NCBI RefSeq assembly: GCF_014841125.1
Contig: NZ_JACYTQ010000010.1
Coordinates: 1-64,000, forward strand
Direction: 5' to 3'
DNA: 64,000 bases
DNA from: Echinicola arenosa
GTDB lineage: Bacteria; Bacteroidota; Bacteroidia; Cytophagales; Cyclobacteriaceae
The notes under the pieces are model-generated. The model ran no database searches. It saw only the letters and a program-made list of their open reading frames with translations, and was not told where the DNA came from. Shown here in pieces: positions 52,060 through 61,605 of the stretch. The position numbers were made by a program, and so were the translations under genes. The stretch's first letter is position 1. Each line of letters begins with the position of its first letter.

Positions 52060-54378
52060 ATGATTTTTTTATCGTACCTGTTTTTTTGGGATGGTTTATA
52101 TCCAAAACGAATTTACAAGATAATATCCGTAATTTTTATGGTCATCTGGATATTATCATGTAACAGCTATGCGCAATCCGTTGGAGCTTATAGAAGCATT
52201 GCAAGTGGTGATTTTGATCAAATTGGTATTTGGGAGGTTTATGATGGTGCTTTATGGAATGCGGCCAGCACCAAACCAGATAAAAACCATGATGTGTACA
52301 TTGAGTTTGGTCATAAGGTGACACTTCAACAAAACGAATCCGTGCATTCTTTATTTTTGAATGCCCAAACGAGCACCGGTGAGAAGTTGGATATCAATGA
52401 CTTTCAATTAGAGGTTTATGGAAGTCTCAATGCCTTTTCAGGATCAGCTCCTGGAACAGCTGTTGGGACTTGGAACACCATCGATTGGATTGGGAGCAGT
52501 GAAGTGAGTGAGCTGATATTTAAGGGAAATTCAAGAGTAATTATCCCATCCGGGGCTTGGAGCGGGTTTACTACCAGGAGTAGGTATGCGGTGATTTTTG
52601 ATCCAAACCCAGGTGCTGAGCTCACTATTCAGGAACCTATTAAAGCAAATAGGTTTGTGATCAAATCAGGAACGGTGATCCAAGAAGGAATTCCCGGAAT
52701 GGATTGTGCTACCTTTTCTTTTAATAATGACCCCGCAGTAACGGGAGCTTATGGAGAGTTGATCATCGAATCTGGAGGGACTTTGGAAACTGACTGTGGA
52801 GAGGAAATCATCATGAGATCAGTTGCAGGTTTGGTGCCCGCTTTGCTTTTGGATTTAGAGGAAGGAGCTAGTTTGGTACTTAATGCCAATGACCCAGAGA
52901 TCGATGCTGTCTCTATTAATTTTGCTGGAACAGTCATTTATAATTCCAATTCTGGTACCCAGCACTTTGTCACCTCAAATATAGCCAGCTCGGCCAACCC
53001 GGAAAGTTATCAACATATTGTTTTTGATGGAAATGCTTCGAAAGAATTGCCCAATAATCTTGAGGTCGCAGGAAATATAACCCGTTCCGGTGGAGGTGCC
53101 ATTGTGGACAACAATACTGATTTATCTTTCACGGGAACGACAGATCAGAGTGTTTCAGGTTTTGCTCTTGACGTTACCAATCTAGATTTGAACAAGAGTA
53201 TGGGAGTCTTAGAGGTGGATCAGGATATAAATGTTAAATCTACCTTGATGATGACCTCAGGAGAATTGGATTTTAATGGAAACAATCTTTCTATCAACAC
53301 TACTGGTTTGGGAGGATTGGTTTATTTGGATGGTTCTTGGTCAAATCTCAATCTCCTAGAGTATAATAACCTTCCATGTATTTTGACAACATCCAATGCC
53401 ACCTTTCCTTTTGTGGATAAGTATGAGGGAGGTGTCCGGGCTCTGGAATTAACTGGCATGCATACTGCCTTAACTTCAGGTCTTAACATTACTTATCAAC
53501 AACTTCCCGGAGTTGATCATTCCGCCAATTTTTTGGATAGTGATGGGACTTTGATTTTGTATCAGCTTAACAGTTATTTTTCCTTTTCAGGATTAGCTGC
53601 TGATAACAGTGACTTGATCTTAAGGATTTCTGCTGATGATTTGATAGTGGATAATGTAGATGATTTAAGGGTTGTTGCAGATCATCAAGCAGCGGAAGGA
53701 GACCATATGTCAGGTGAAACCAGCGGAGGCCAATTATGGGCAAGAAGAGAAGTTTCCTTATCAGAGTTAAATGGGAATGATTTTACGATTGGGAGTTACA
53801 TAGTAGCGACAATTCTTCCCATTACCTGGGTAAATTATACAGTGAAAGCTAATGGAAAGAATAACCTAGTAGAATGGGCGGTTAGTAGTGGTGAAGAATT
53901 AAGCAAATACCATATTTATCGATCTGAGGATAATGTGGATAACTTTAGGAAACTGGAAAGTATATCTGTTAATGATTTTGTCGGAGGTAAAGGTGTGTAT
54001 CAGTTTTTTGACCAGCTTCTTAATGAGGCTGAGCATTACTACTATCAAATTGGAGCTGTGGATAAGTGGGGTGAGGAGACTTTTAGTCCCGTTTTTGGCT
54101 TACAGAGAAGTGATCTTCTCAAAGGAGAGTTTCATGTTTTTCCCAATCCCTATTTGGCTGGAAATATCAATTTTGATCTTCCAATTTATGAGCCCAATAG
54201 AGTAATGACTTTGATCATCAAAGATGCTCAAGGAATTGAAATCGCTGAATATTCAGGCAAAATTGATCAGATAACTAATTCTTTTGCGGAAAAGTTGAAA
54301 TCACTGAGAAAAGGATTTTACATTATTTCATGTGTAGTAGAAAACGAAGTGTTTACAGAAAAATGGATTAAGCAATAA
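52060..54378 (+). CDS. Large secreted protein with type IX secretion sorting domain
   Basis: About 772 aa. The N-terminal hydrophobic stretch (IYKIISVIFMVIWILSCNSYAQ) is a signal peptide. The body is beta-helix-like (IASGDFDQIGIWEVYDG...VYIEFGHKVTLQQNESVHSLFL; RVIIPSGAWSG; ELIIESGGTLETDCG). A fibronectin-like region follows at about 600-690 (ITWVNYTVKANGKNNLVEWAV). The C-terminal 80 residues (FHVFPNPYLAGNINFDLP...LIIKDAQGIEIAEYSGKI...KGFYIISCVVENEVFTEKWIK) are a T9SS type A sorting signal. The frame opens at GTG 52012, against the divergent gene; ATG 52060 is the more likely start. Cell-surface or released protein, function unknown. Confidence 0.87.
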   Translation: MIFLSYLFFWDGLYPKRIYKIISVIFMVIWILSCNSYAQSVGAYRSIASGDFDQIGIWEVYDGALWNAASTKPDKNHDVYIEFGHKVTLQQNESVHSLFLNAQTSTGEKLDINDFQLEVYGSLNAFSGSAPGTAVGTWNTIDWIGSSEVSELIFKGNSRVIIPSGAWSGFTTRSRYAVIFDPNPGAELTIQEPIKANRFVIKSGTVIQEGIPGMDCATFSFNNDPAVTGAYGELIIESGGTLETDCGEEIIMRSVAGLVPALLLDLEEGASLVLNANDPEIDAVSINFAGTVIYNSNSGTQHFVTSNIASSANPESYQHIVFDGNASKELPNNLEVAGNITRSGGGAIVDNNTDLSFTGTTDQSVSGFALDVTNLDLNKSMGVLEVDQDINVKSTLMMTSGELDFNGNNLSINTTGLGGLVYLDGSWSNLNLLEYNNLPCILTTSNATFPFVDKYEGGVRALELTGMHTALTSGLNITYQQLPGVDHSANFLDSDGTLILYQLNSYFSFSGLAADNSDLILRISADDLIVDNVDDLRVVADHQAAEGDHMSGETSGGQLWARREVSLSELNGNDFTIGSYIVATILPITWVNYTVKANGKNNLVEWAVSSGEELSKYHIYRSEDNVDNFRKLESISVNDFVGGKGVYQFFDQLLNEAEHYYYQIGAVDKWGEETFSPVFGLQRSDLLKGEFHVFPNPYLAGNINFDLPIYEPNRVMTLIIKDAQGIEIAEYSGKIDQITNSFAEKLKSLRKGFYIISCVVENEVFTEKWIKQ

Positions 54379-54403
54379 AAAACCCTAAGCTCAAAGCTTA
54401 GGG
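54376..54403 (-). terminator. Terminator for glmS
   Basis: CCCTAAGC-TCAAA-GCTTAGGG is a perfect 8-bp stem. On the minus strand it is followed by TTTTTTATT. It lies 37 nt downstream of the glmS stop and next to the end of the convergent T9SS gene, so it may serve both. Confidence 0.85.
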
Positions 54404-54439
54404 CCAAGGAATTATTGATTTGATTAGTATAATTCACAT

Positions 54440-56281
54440 TTATTCAACCGTCACTGATTTGGCGAGGTTTCTTGGTTGATCTACATTGCAACCTCTCATC
54501 ACAGCGATATGGTAAGATAGTTGTTGCAGTGGTACAACAGAAATCAAAGGGACAAAAGCTTCATGAGCCATTGGAATTTCGATCACGTGATCAGCCATTT
54601 TTTTGACAGTTTGATCACCTTCGGTTACGACAGCGATGATTTTACCTTTTCTGGCTTTTACCTCTTGGATATTGCTGACCACTTTTTCATAAGAGCTGTC
54701 TTGGGTTGCAATAAATACAACGGGCATTTCTTCATCAATCAAGGCAATTGGGCCATGCTTCATTTCAGCAGCAGGATACCCTTCTGCATGAATGTAGGAG
54801 ATTTCCTTTAATTTAAGAGCCCCTTCCAAAGCAACTGGAAAGTTATACCCACGTCCCAAATACAAGAAGTTGCTAGCGTCTTTATATTGGGCTGCGATCT
54901 TTTCTATTTGATTGTTTAATTTAAGAGCCTTTTCCACTTTTGCAGGGATGGATTCCAGTTCGCTAAGTAACTGCATATAAGTGCTTTCCGGCAAAGTGCC
55001 TCTTTGATAGCCTAACATAAGCGCCATCATGGAAAGTACAGAAATTTGAGCGGTAAAAGCTTTGGTGGAAGCGACACCAATTTCTGGTCCAGCGTGGGTA
55101 TAAGAGCCTGCGTGAGTGGCCCTGGCGATGGATGATCCCACCACATTGCAAACGCCAAAAATAGTAGCTCCTTTTTCTTTGGCCAACTCAATAGCGGCTA
55201 AAGTATCGGCTGTTTCTCCCGATTGTGAAATGGCAATCACAAAGTCTTTGGAGTTGATTACCGGATTTCTATATCGGAATTCAGAAGCATATTCTACCTC
55301 TACTGGTACTCTTGCAAATTCTTCAAAAAGGTACTCGGCCACAAGACCGGCATGCCAACTGGTGCCACAAGCAGTAATGATGATCCTGTCAGCATTTTGA
55401 AATTTGTTCATATAGTCCCTCAATCCTCCAAGGACCAATCGACCTCCTTTGGCATCCAACCTACCACGCATACAATCCGCTATAGACCTGGGTTGCTCGC
55501 TGATCTCTTTCAGCATGAAATGCTCAAAACCTCCTTTTTCAATAGCCTCCAATTCCATTTCAAGCTGATTGATATAAGGATGGGTTTCTACATTTTCAAT
55601 TGTCTTGATTTGAAGTTTGGCATCTCGGATTACAGCGATTTCATAATCATCCAAGTAAACTACCTGATTGGTGTATTCTACGATAGGCGTTGCATCAGAG
55701 GCAAGAAAGTATTCTCCCTCTCCCACACCAATGACCAATGGAGATCCTTTTCTGGCTGCTATTAGCGTATCAGGCTCGTCTTTGTTCATCAAAACAATAG
55801 CATAAGCCCCTACAATCTTGTGAAGTGCTAACCTTACGGCTTCTTCCAGGCTGCAGTTGTTGTTTTGATAAATGTCTTCAATAAAGTTGATAAATACCTC
55901 AGAATCGGTTTCACTATGAAAAGTGTACCCTTTATTGATGAGGTCTGTTTTAAGGACATCGTAGTTTTCGATGATCCCATTATGGATCATGGCGAAGTTT
56001 TCCGATGAGGAGTAATGAGGGTGGGCATTGACATCATTGGGTTCGCCATGCGTTGCCCATCTGGTATGACCTATTCCGATATGGGAATGAAGGTCGGGGT
56101 TGTCGATCAGGGAGTTTTCCAGCTCGGAAACTTTTCCTTTTTTTTTGTAAACATTCAGGCCGGCTTCGTTCAATAAGGCCACACCAGCACTGTCGTAGCC
56201 TCGATATTCGAGGCGTTTTAGGCCCTTAATGATGACAGGCAGGGCTTCCTGCTTGCCAACATAAGCTACAATTCCACACAT
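54440..56281 (-). CDS. glmS: Glutamine-fructose-6-phosphate aminotransferase (isomerizing)
   Basis: 613 aa. Makes glucosamine 6-phosphate, the first step to UDP-GlcNAc for cell wall and LPS. Nucleophile Cys2 in MCGIVAYVG; glutaminase motifs GHTRWATHGEPND and HNGIIENY; two SIS sugar-isomerase domains with TACGTSWHAG and SQSGETADTLAA; the end is CNVDQPRNLAKSVTVE. Cytosolic. It heads a conserved Bacteroidota neighbourhood with DUF4270, the starch-synthase-like gene, panC and panD. No glmS ribozyme is expected in this phylum and none was seen upstream. Confidence 0.98.
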   Translation of the reverse strand: MCGIVAYVGKQEALPVIIKGLKRLEYRGYDSAGVALLNEAGLNVYKKKGKVSELENSLIDNPDLHSHIGIGHTRWATHGEPNDVNAHPHYSSSENFAMIHNGIIENYDVLKTDLINKGYTFHSETDSEVFINFIEDIYQNNNCSLEEAVRLALHKIVGAYAIVLMNKDEPDTLIAARKGSPLVIGVGEGEYFLASDATPIVEYTNQVVYLDDYEIAVIRDAKLQIKTIENVETHPYINQLEMELEAIEKGGFEHFMLKEISEQPRSIADCMRGRLDAKGGRLVLGGLRDYMNKFQNADRIIITACGTSWHAGLVAEYLFEEFARVPVEVEYASEFRYRNPVINSKDFVIAISQSGETADTLAAIELAKEKGATIFGVCNVVGSSIARATHAGSYTHAGPEIGVASTKAFTAQISVLSMMALMLGYQRGTLPESTYMQLLSELESIPAKVEKALKLNNQIEKIAAQYKDASNFLYLGRGYNFPVALEGALKLKEISYIHAEGYPAAEMKHGPIALIDEEMPVVFIATQDSSYEKVVSNIQEVKARKGKIIAVVTEGDQTVKKMADHVIEIPMAHEAFVPLISVVPLQQLSYHIAVMRGCNVDQPRNLAKSVTVE

Positions 56282-56320
56282 AAAAATTTTTGTTTATTAG
56301 GGTCGGAGATATATTATTAG

Positions 56321-57709
56321 CTATCGCATTTTTGAATAGTAAATTTTAAGTTTGATAGAATTTTGATTTACAACATACTCTCTCAATGAACGAACGAAGT
56401 CGTTCGAATAAGGAGGAGTGCCGCCGCTAGATGGTGTTCTAGGGTACAATAACAAGTCATACCTTTGTACATCTGTTCTGAAAAGCGCATCTACATAGCT
56501 TGTTAGGGATTGTTGGTAGATGAATTTTTCGGAATCAAACAGTAAAGGATTCGTTCCTGAAGTGGAAACAGCCGGAAGCACATTTCCGTCTTCATCAATT
56601 ACGACCTGAGTGGCTACATCAGATTGAATTGAATAAAGTGCTCCATCTGATTCTCTAGTCAAAATTTGATTACTTTCGTCTGTAAAATAAGGAATTAAAC
56701 TTTGTGGAGGAAGTTTGCTGTCTGCAAAATTCTCTGTTGGCCCCATTACCAAAGTAGCTTGGTTAAAAGTGGCATTTTCCAAAGTGTCCAAGAAATTGGA
56801 CAAAGGCTCCATATCCAGTCTCAAGACAAGTCCCAAAAGGGATTTGCTACCTGCTAGGTTACCTACATCATAAGCTTCGTCATTTTCTACAATAACTTCA
56901 GTTGGTGTTCCTGTTGGGTCGTTTAAGACGCCGTTGAAGTGCCTTGACTGAGCAGTAAAAATGGTATAGGTGCTGGAAACCGTATCTTCTTCACTTTCTC
57001 TAAAGTAAAGCTTGATCCCAGTGTCGTTTCCTACCAACACATTGATAGTAGTTTCTTCGTCAGGATTTCCTTTCAGGGCAAAGCCTGGGAAGTAGTCCCT
57101 GAAATTGAAAATATTGTCAAAGATTGCATCCTCGTTTTGCAACTTGCTGAAAAGATCCGCAGCGAGCGTTTCATCCAAATTCATGGCAACGATGGTGTCA
57201 GAATTTTCGGTCAGCATAAATGAACCACTGGCAAACGGAGCTTCTTCATAGGATAGGTGGTCAAAACTATAATAGGCCGTATCCAAAATAGGCTCAGTAA
57301 GCTTGTGGGCAGAGAAGTTTTTAGCTTGATCAAGCCCCTCAGCTGTTAGAGAGGAAATGCTGATACTAAACCTTGCAGAGTCTAAAATAGCATCTGTAGT
57401 AGGCTTAGTGGCAGTGGAGCTAAAAGCCATTCTGCTGTAGCCAATGGCTTCAGTTCTTCCAAAATAATCGCTGTTGTCCCCTCCCACTACCAACACCAAT
57501 GGGTTGGTGGTTCTAAGAGAATCTACAGATACCAAAGAAGCAGAAAGGGGTATTTCTGCATAGAAAACCCCTATCTGATTAGCATTTGGATCAAGTACCA
57601 AACCGATATCAGATGGATCGGTACAAGAACTATTGAATGATGTAGTAATTAATAAGATGCCGGCAAGCTTAGCCTGCCAGGTCTGTATAGATGTTGTAAT
57701 AACTTTCAA
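56321..57709 (-). CDS. DUF4270 lipoprotein
   Basis: About 462 aa from TTG 57709. Lipoprotein signal WQAKLAGILLITTSFNSSC followed by TDPSDIGLVLDP, the hallmark of DUF4270 proteins. The family continues with VFYAEIPLSASLVSVDSL, YFGRTEAIGYSRMAF and a C-terminal VVNQNSIKLKIYYSK. These are Bacteroidota-specific envelope proteins of unknown function, commonly near glmS and the starch-synthase-like gene, as here. The frame can begin at ATG 57772, inside the upstream gene by 104 nt; the TTG start shortens the overlap to 41 nt and gives a normal signal peptide. Confidence 0.88.
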   Translation of the reverse strand: MKVITTSIQTWQAKLAGILLITTSFNSSCTDPSDIGLVLDPNANQIGVFYAEIPLSASLVSVDSLRTTNPLVLVVGGDNSDYFGRTEAIGYSRMAFSSTATKPTTDAILDSARFSISISSLTAEGLDQAKNFSAHKLTEPILDTAYYSFDHLSYEEAPFASGSFMLTENSDTIVAMNLDETLAADLFSKLQNEDAIFDNIFNFRDYFPGFALKGNPDEETTINVLVGNDTGIKLYFRESEEDTVSSTYTIFTAQSRHFNGVLNDPTGTPTEVIVENDEAYDVGNLAGSKSLLGLVLRLDMEPLSNFLDTLENATFNQATLVMGPTENFADSKLPPQSLIPYFTDESNQILTRESDGALYSIQSDVATQVVIDEDGNVLPAVSTSGTNPLLFDSEKFIYQQSLTSYVDALFRTDVQRYDLLLYPRTPSSGGTPPYSNDFVRSLREYVVNQNSIKLKIYYSKMR

Positions 57710-58484
57710 AAAGTTGTTCTTCTTCGTCTTCGTTGTTAATCTCACACTTTTTATCTTTAGAGCACTCTTCAATGATTTGATTAAGGCTGTCAGAAATTTC
57801 GTCTCCTTTGATCACCACATCGGCATATTCCATTCCTATTTTAAGGAATCCTTCATAGTCCTTGGACTTGAGAGGTGCCAAAATGCTGTCGTCAATATCG
57901 ACCATTTTTACTTTCTCCAGCAAATCATCGCCAAATTTATGATTAAATCCGTTATTATAAATAGTGAACACTGATTTTGTGCCTTTAAATAACGGCTCAT
58001 TCTTATAAGTAGTTTTCAAGTAAAGAGGAATCAAACTGGTCATCCAATCATTGCAATGTACCACATCTGGCGCCCAGCCTAGTTTTTTGACAGTTTCAAT
58101 CACTCCTTTACAGAAGAAAATGGCTCTTTCGTCATTGTCTTCATAGAAATTTTCTTGCTTGTCAAAGAAAACGCTTTTCCTCTGGAAATAGTCTTCGTTG
58201 TCGATGAAATAAACTTGAAGTTTTGCATTAGGAATAGAAGCCACCTTGATAATCAATGGTTTCTCCTCATCTCCTACAGAAATGTTGATTCCTGAAAGCC
58301 TTACTACTTCGTGCAACCTGTTCTTTCTTTCGTTGATCAAACCAAATCTCGGAACAAGAATACGGATTTCCATTCCTTTTTCTTGCATTGCCTGCGGCAG
58401 GGCTCTAACGAAGTTAGCGACCTCTGAAGTTTGAAGAAATGGATTGATTTCACTTGCTACGTAGAGAATACGAAGTTTGGACAT
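57669..58484 (-). CDS. Starch/glycogen synthase N-terminal-domain protein (short GT5-like)
   Basis: 271 aa: only the first Rossmann domain of a GT5 glycogen synthase. The opening LRILYVASEINPFLQTSEVANFVRALPQAM corresponds to the K-x-G-G-L donor-loop region, with the canonical lysine and glycines absent. DVVHCNDWMTSLIPLYLKTTYK and SVFTIYNNGFNHKFG follow. The C-terminal ADP-glucose-binding domain is missing, replaced by a short acidic tail (CEINNEDEEEQLFES). This short form is regularly found next to panC in Bacteroidota. Catalysis is doubtful; it may be regulatory. Confidence 0.85.
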   Translation of the reverse strand: MSKLRILYVASEINPFLQTSEVANFVRALPQAMQEKGMEIRILVPRFGLINERKNRLHEVVRLSGINISVGDEEKPLIIKVASIPNAKLQVYFIDNEDYFQRKSVFFDKQENFYEDNDERAIFFCKGVIETVKKLGWAPDVVHCNDWMTSLIPLYLKTTYKNEPLFKGTKSVFTIYNNGFNHKFGDDLLEKVKMVDIDDSILAPLKSKDYEGFLKIGMEYADVVIKGDEISDSLNQIIEECSKDKKCEINNEDEEEQLFESYYNIYTDLAG

Positions 58485-58550
58485 ATCTTGTTTTTTTTAT
58501 TGAGGGATAATACGGGACTACAAAGATACAAAAAAAATTACAAAAACCCA

Positions 58551-58579
58551 TTGATATTGTCCAGAATAATATACATTTG
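58551..58579 (+). promoter_or_regulatory. Promoter of the panC-panD operon
   Basis: TTG (58551-58553), 18-nt spacer, then TACATTTG (58572-58579) matching the Bacteroidota -33/-7 elements. The GTG start of panC is 33 nt downstream. Confidence 0.6.
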
Positions 58580-58611
58580 CCCCTATTTTGCTATGTCAAA
58601 ATGAAAAAGTT

Positions 58612-59469
58612 GTGAAAATTCTCCATACCAAAAACGAAATAAATTTAAAACTACTTGAGCATAGAAATGCTTCGAAGTCAATAGGTTTGGTGCCTACTAT
58701 GGGGGCATTGCATGAGGGGCATTTGAGCTTGGTGCATAAGGCCAAAGGTCATGCTGACGTGGTAGTGGTATCCATCTTTGTAAATCCAACTCAGTTTAAC
58801 AATCCTGAAGATTTGGAGAAGTATCCAAGGACGGTTAACGAAGATTTGAAGATGTTGGAAAAAAGTGGGGTTGACTATGTATTTCTTCCCTCTGTGGAGG
58901 AAATGTATCCGCAGCCATCCAAGTTAAAGTTCAATTTTGGAGATCTGGAGACTACCTTGGAAGGGGCATTCAGACCTGGGCATTTTAATGGTGTTGGTGT
59001 GGTGGTGTCTAAACTATTTCATATCATCAAGCCCGATGTTGCCTACTTCGGTCAAAAGGATCTACAGCAAGTGGCCATTATTAGAAGGATGGTCGAAGAT
59101 TTGTCCTTTGACGTGAATTTAGAAGTAGTGCCGACTGTTCGGGAAGAGGATGGACTGGCAATGTCTTCCAGAAATAGGCGGCTTAATTCAGAAGAAAGGA
59201 AATTGTCTGTAATGCTCTATGAATCTTTAGTTTGGGCCAGGAATGAACTTTTTGCTGGTTGCTCTTGGTTGGAGGTACAGGAAAAAATATCACACAAATT
59301 TAATGAGGAGCCATTGGCAAAGCTTGAATACTTCGAATTGGTGAAGACAAAAAGCCTTGAAGTGGTCTCAGGCATTGATTTGGGTAGTCAGTTGAGAGCC
59401 AATGAATTCTCGATTTGCACTGCTGTGTACATTGGAGATGTGAGGTTGATCGACAACTTACCAATATAA
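58612..59469 (+). CDS. panC: Pantoate-beta-alanine ligase
   Basis: 285 aa. Joins pantoate and beta-alanine with ATP to make pantothenate. The HIGH-type ATP motif is PTMGALHEGHLSLV; the pantoate site has FRPGHFNGVGVVVSKLFHIIKPDVAYFGQKDLQQ; MSSRNRRLN matches the conserved KMSKS-like loop. The frame extends to TTG 58588, but GTG 58612 (KILHTKNEINLK) fits the family start. panD follows 30 nt later, giving consecutive steps of one pathway; divergent from the starch-synthase-like gene. Confidence 0.97.
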   Translation: MKILHTKNEINLKLLEHRNASKSIGLVPTMGALHEGHLSLVHKAKGHADVVVVSIFVNPTQFNNPEDLEKYPRTVNEDLKMLEKSGVDYVFLPSVEEMYPQPSKLKFNFGDLETTLEGAFRPGHFNGVGVVVSKLFHIIKPDVAYFGQKDLQQVAIIRRMVEDLSFDVNLEVVPTVREEDGLAMSSRNRRLNSEERKLSVMLYESLVWARNELFAGCSWLEVQEKISHKFNEEPLAKLEYFELVKTKSLEVVSGIDLGSQLRANEFSICTAVYIGDVRLIDNLPI

Positions 59470-59499
59470 TGCTTAAATTTGTGGCAAATTTAGAATGTG

Positions 59500-59847
59500 A
59501 TGCAAATTCAGTTATTAAAATCAAAGATCCACAGGGTTAAAATTACCCAAGCGGAGCTTCATTATGTAGGCAGTATTACGATCGACGAGGACCTTATGGA
59601 TGCGGCAAACCTCATAGAAAACGAAAAGGTACAGATTGTCAACATCAATAATGGAGAGCGTTTGGAAACTTATGTGATCAAAGGGGAGCGAGGCAGTGGA
59701 AAGGTTTGTCTGAATGGTCCAGCTGCACGTAAAGCGCAAGTTGGTGATGTGGTGATCATTATATCTTATGCGAGTATGGATTTCGAAGAAGCAAAGTCCT
59801 ACAAGCCAGTAGTCATATTTCCAGATGATTCTAATAAATTGATCTAA
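59500..59847 (+). CDS. panD: Aspartate 1-decarboxylase
   Basis: 115 aa. Makes beta-alanine from aspartate for PanC. The proenzyme self-cleaves at Gly-Ser to form a pyruvoyl group; the site is in [17 protein letters not shown] (Ser about residue 25). [11 protein letters not shown] at the start and [29 protein letters not shown] with the conserved Gly-Ala-Ala-Arg-like block are typical. Start is ATG 59500; a GTG three bases earlier is possible. Operon with panC and the downstream flippase-like gene (2-nt gap). Confidence 0.97.
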   Translation: MQIQLLKSKIHRVKITQAELHYVGSITIDEDLMDAANLIENEKVQIVNINNGERLETYVIKGERGSGKVCLNGPAARKAQVGDVVIIISYASMDFEEAKSYKPVVIFPDDSNKLI

Positions 59848-59849
59848 AC

Positions 59850-60866
59850 TTGAGACTTAATATTAAGCAATGGATTCAGGTGGTGATTTCACTTTCTGTA
59901 GCCATTTGGATCTTTTGGTTCTTATACAAAGATGTAAAAATGGAAAGCCTGTTGGACGCACTTCAGCAGGCTTCACTTTTTTGGATCGGAATGTCCATCC
60001 TAGTATCCACTTTTGGCTTTTGGCTAAGAGCCTGGAGGTGGAAGTTGCTTATCAATACTGACCTAGAGAAAAAAATAACCACTTCAAAGACTTTTTGGGC
60101 TTTGATGGTGGGTTATCTGGTGAATATGCTAGTGCCCAGGGCTGGTGAAGTAGCCAGGTGTGGTGTCTTGAAAAAGACGGATAAGCTCCAAGTCAGCAAG
60201 TTGTTAGGGACTGTTATTTTAGAGCGTTCCATCGATTTGTTGTTTATGCTTTTGGTGATTTTTGTTGCTTTTGTGTTGGAGAGAGAGGTTTTTGTAGGCT
60301 TGGCTAAAGACTTGATTTCATTGGACAGTCTTAAATTGGCGGTGCAGGAATACCTTCCTTTGCTCGTTGGTGCGATTGTGCTGATTTTTATTCTGTTTTA
60401 TTGGATTACTAGAAGATATAGGGATCATGGCATTGTAAAGAAGTTCCAGCACTTTATGAGGGAATTTCTCACTGGATTAAAAAGTGTTTCCCGTATGGAT
60501 CGCCGCGCAGGCTTTTGGTTGGCATCTATTGGGATTTGGATAATCTATTACCTCATGATGTACTTTATTGCCATAGGCATGCCCAATACTGCCAATTTGT
60601 CCCCATCGTCTATTTTAATGGTCATGGTGATGGGCAGTATTGGCATGATCGCTCCTGTCCAAGGTGGGATCGGGACCTTTCATGCTCTGGTGGCCTTTAT
60701 TTTGATGACATATGGTCTTAGTGAAGAAGAGGGCAAAATATTTGCAGTCATAGTCCACAGTTCGCAAGTACTGATAGTTATCATTACTGGTGTGATCAGT
60801 TTATTGGCGGTGGCAAAAATTTCCGTAATTTCAAAACCAGAGCAGGACGGCTTGCGTATTAAATAG
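59850..60866 (+). CDS. Lysylphosphatidylglycerol synthase TM region / UPF0104 membrane protein
   Basis: 338 aa with about eight helices. The family pattern is seen in FWLRAWRWKLLI after helix 2, ALMVGYLVNMLVPRAGEVARCGVLKK, then TVILERSIDLLFML, and APVQGGIGTFHALVAFIL. This is the flippase-like domain of the MprF/AglD family without a synthase domain; such proteins are thought to move lipids or lipid-linked sugars. It starts at TTG 59850, right after the panD stop, with no earlier or nearby ATG. It is in the panCD operon. Confidence 0.9.
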   Translation: MRLNIKQWIQVVISLSVAIWIFWFLYKDVKMESLLDALQQASLFWIGMSILVSTFGFWLRAWRWKLLINTDLEKKITTSKTFWALMVGYLVNMLVPRAGEVARCGVLKKTDKLQVSKLLGTVILERSIDLLFMLLVIFVAFVLEREVFVGLAKDLISLDSLKLAVQEYLPLLVGAIVLIFILFYWITRRYRDHGIVKKFQHFMREFLTGLKSVSRMDRRAGFWLASIGIWIIYYLMMYFIAIGMPNTANLSPSSILMVMVMGSIGMIAPVQGGIGTFHALVAFILMTYGLSEEEGKIFAVIVHSSQVLIVIITGVISLLAVAKISVISKPEQDGLRIK

Positions 60867-60887
60867 GCGTTTAAAACAAACTAGAAT

Positions 60888-61580
60888 ATGTTATTAATCT
60901 TAATTGTAGTTGTATTTGGGATTTTAGGCTTTGTAGTAAGTAGCAAGCTAAAAAGTAAGTTTAAAAAGTACTCCCAGACAGCCCTTCAGGCTAATCTTTC
61001 GGGTAAAGAGATTGCCGAATTGATGTTAGCAGACCATGGTATTCATGATGTGTCCGTTAACTGTGTAGATGGACAATTGACAGACCATTATAATCCACAA
61101 AATAGAACGGTAAACCTTAGCCCTGATGTTTATTATGGTAGGAATGCTGCGGCTACGGCTGTAGCAGCCCACGAGTGTGGTCACGCGGTACAACATGCCA
61201 GATCCTATGCTTGGTTGAACATCCGTTCTGCAATGGTACCCGTTCAGAATGCCAGTGGTAAGATTTTGAACTTTGTGCTGATCGCCTCTCTTTTTGGAGG
61301 GTTGGCGCTATTTAATTTACCGTTGCAGACAGTTGGATTTGTGGTAGTAGGAGCATATGGAATTATCACCTTATTTACCTTTGTGACTTTGCCGGTGGAG
61401 TTTGATGCCAGTAGAAGGGCATTGGCTTGGGTAAAAGAAAGAAATATCGTCACTCCGTCTGAGTATGATATGTCCAAAGATGCCTTGAAATGGGCGGCCA
61501 TGACCTATGTGGTAGCAGCCTTGGCTTCATTGACGACATTGGCTTATTATGCTTCTATCTTTTTTGGTGGAAGGGACTGA
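60888..61580 (+). CDS. YugP-type zinc metallopeptidase
   Basis: 230 aa. An N-terminal helix (LLILIVVVFGILGFVVS) anchors the protein. The zinc motif is AAHECGHAVQHA (HExxH variant). Two or three more helices follow (NFVLIASLFGGLALFNL; FVVVGAYGIITLFTFVTLP), then the conserved PVEFDASRRALAWV, in which Glu/Asp may be the third ligand. The DUF/YugP family is membrane-bound and of unknown substrate. It is 21 nt downstream of the flippase-like gene, likely the last gene of that operon. Confidence 0.93.
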   Translation: MLLILIVVVFGILGFVVSSKLKSKFKKYSQTALQANLSGKEIAELMLADHGIHDVSVNCVDGQLTDHYNPQNRTVNLSPDVYYGRNAAATAVAAHECGHAVQHARSYAWLNIRSAMVPVQNASGKILNFVLIASLFGGLALFNLPLQTVGFVVVGAYGIITLFTFVTLPVEFDASRRALAWVKERNIVTPSEYDMSKDALKWAAMTYVVAALASLTTLAYYASIFFGGRD

Positions 61581-61605
61581 TTTTAAATTGAAATACGATG
61601 AGGTG

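Noticed and set aside
57669-58484. Starch-synthase-like gene as a truncated pseudogene
   Set aside because: The frame is clean, it has a normal start and stop, and short forms next to panC are a regular feature of this phylum, so it is treated as a functional short protein.
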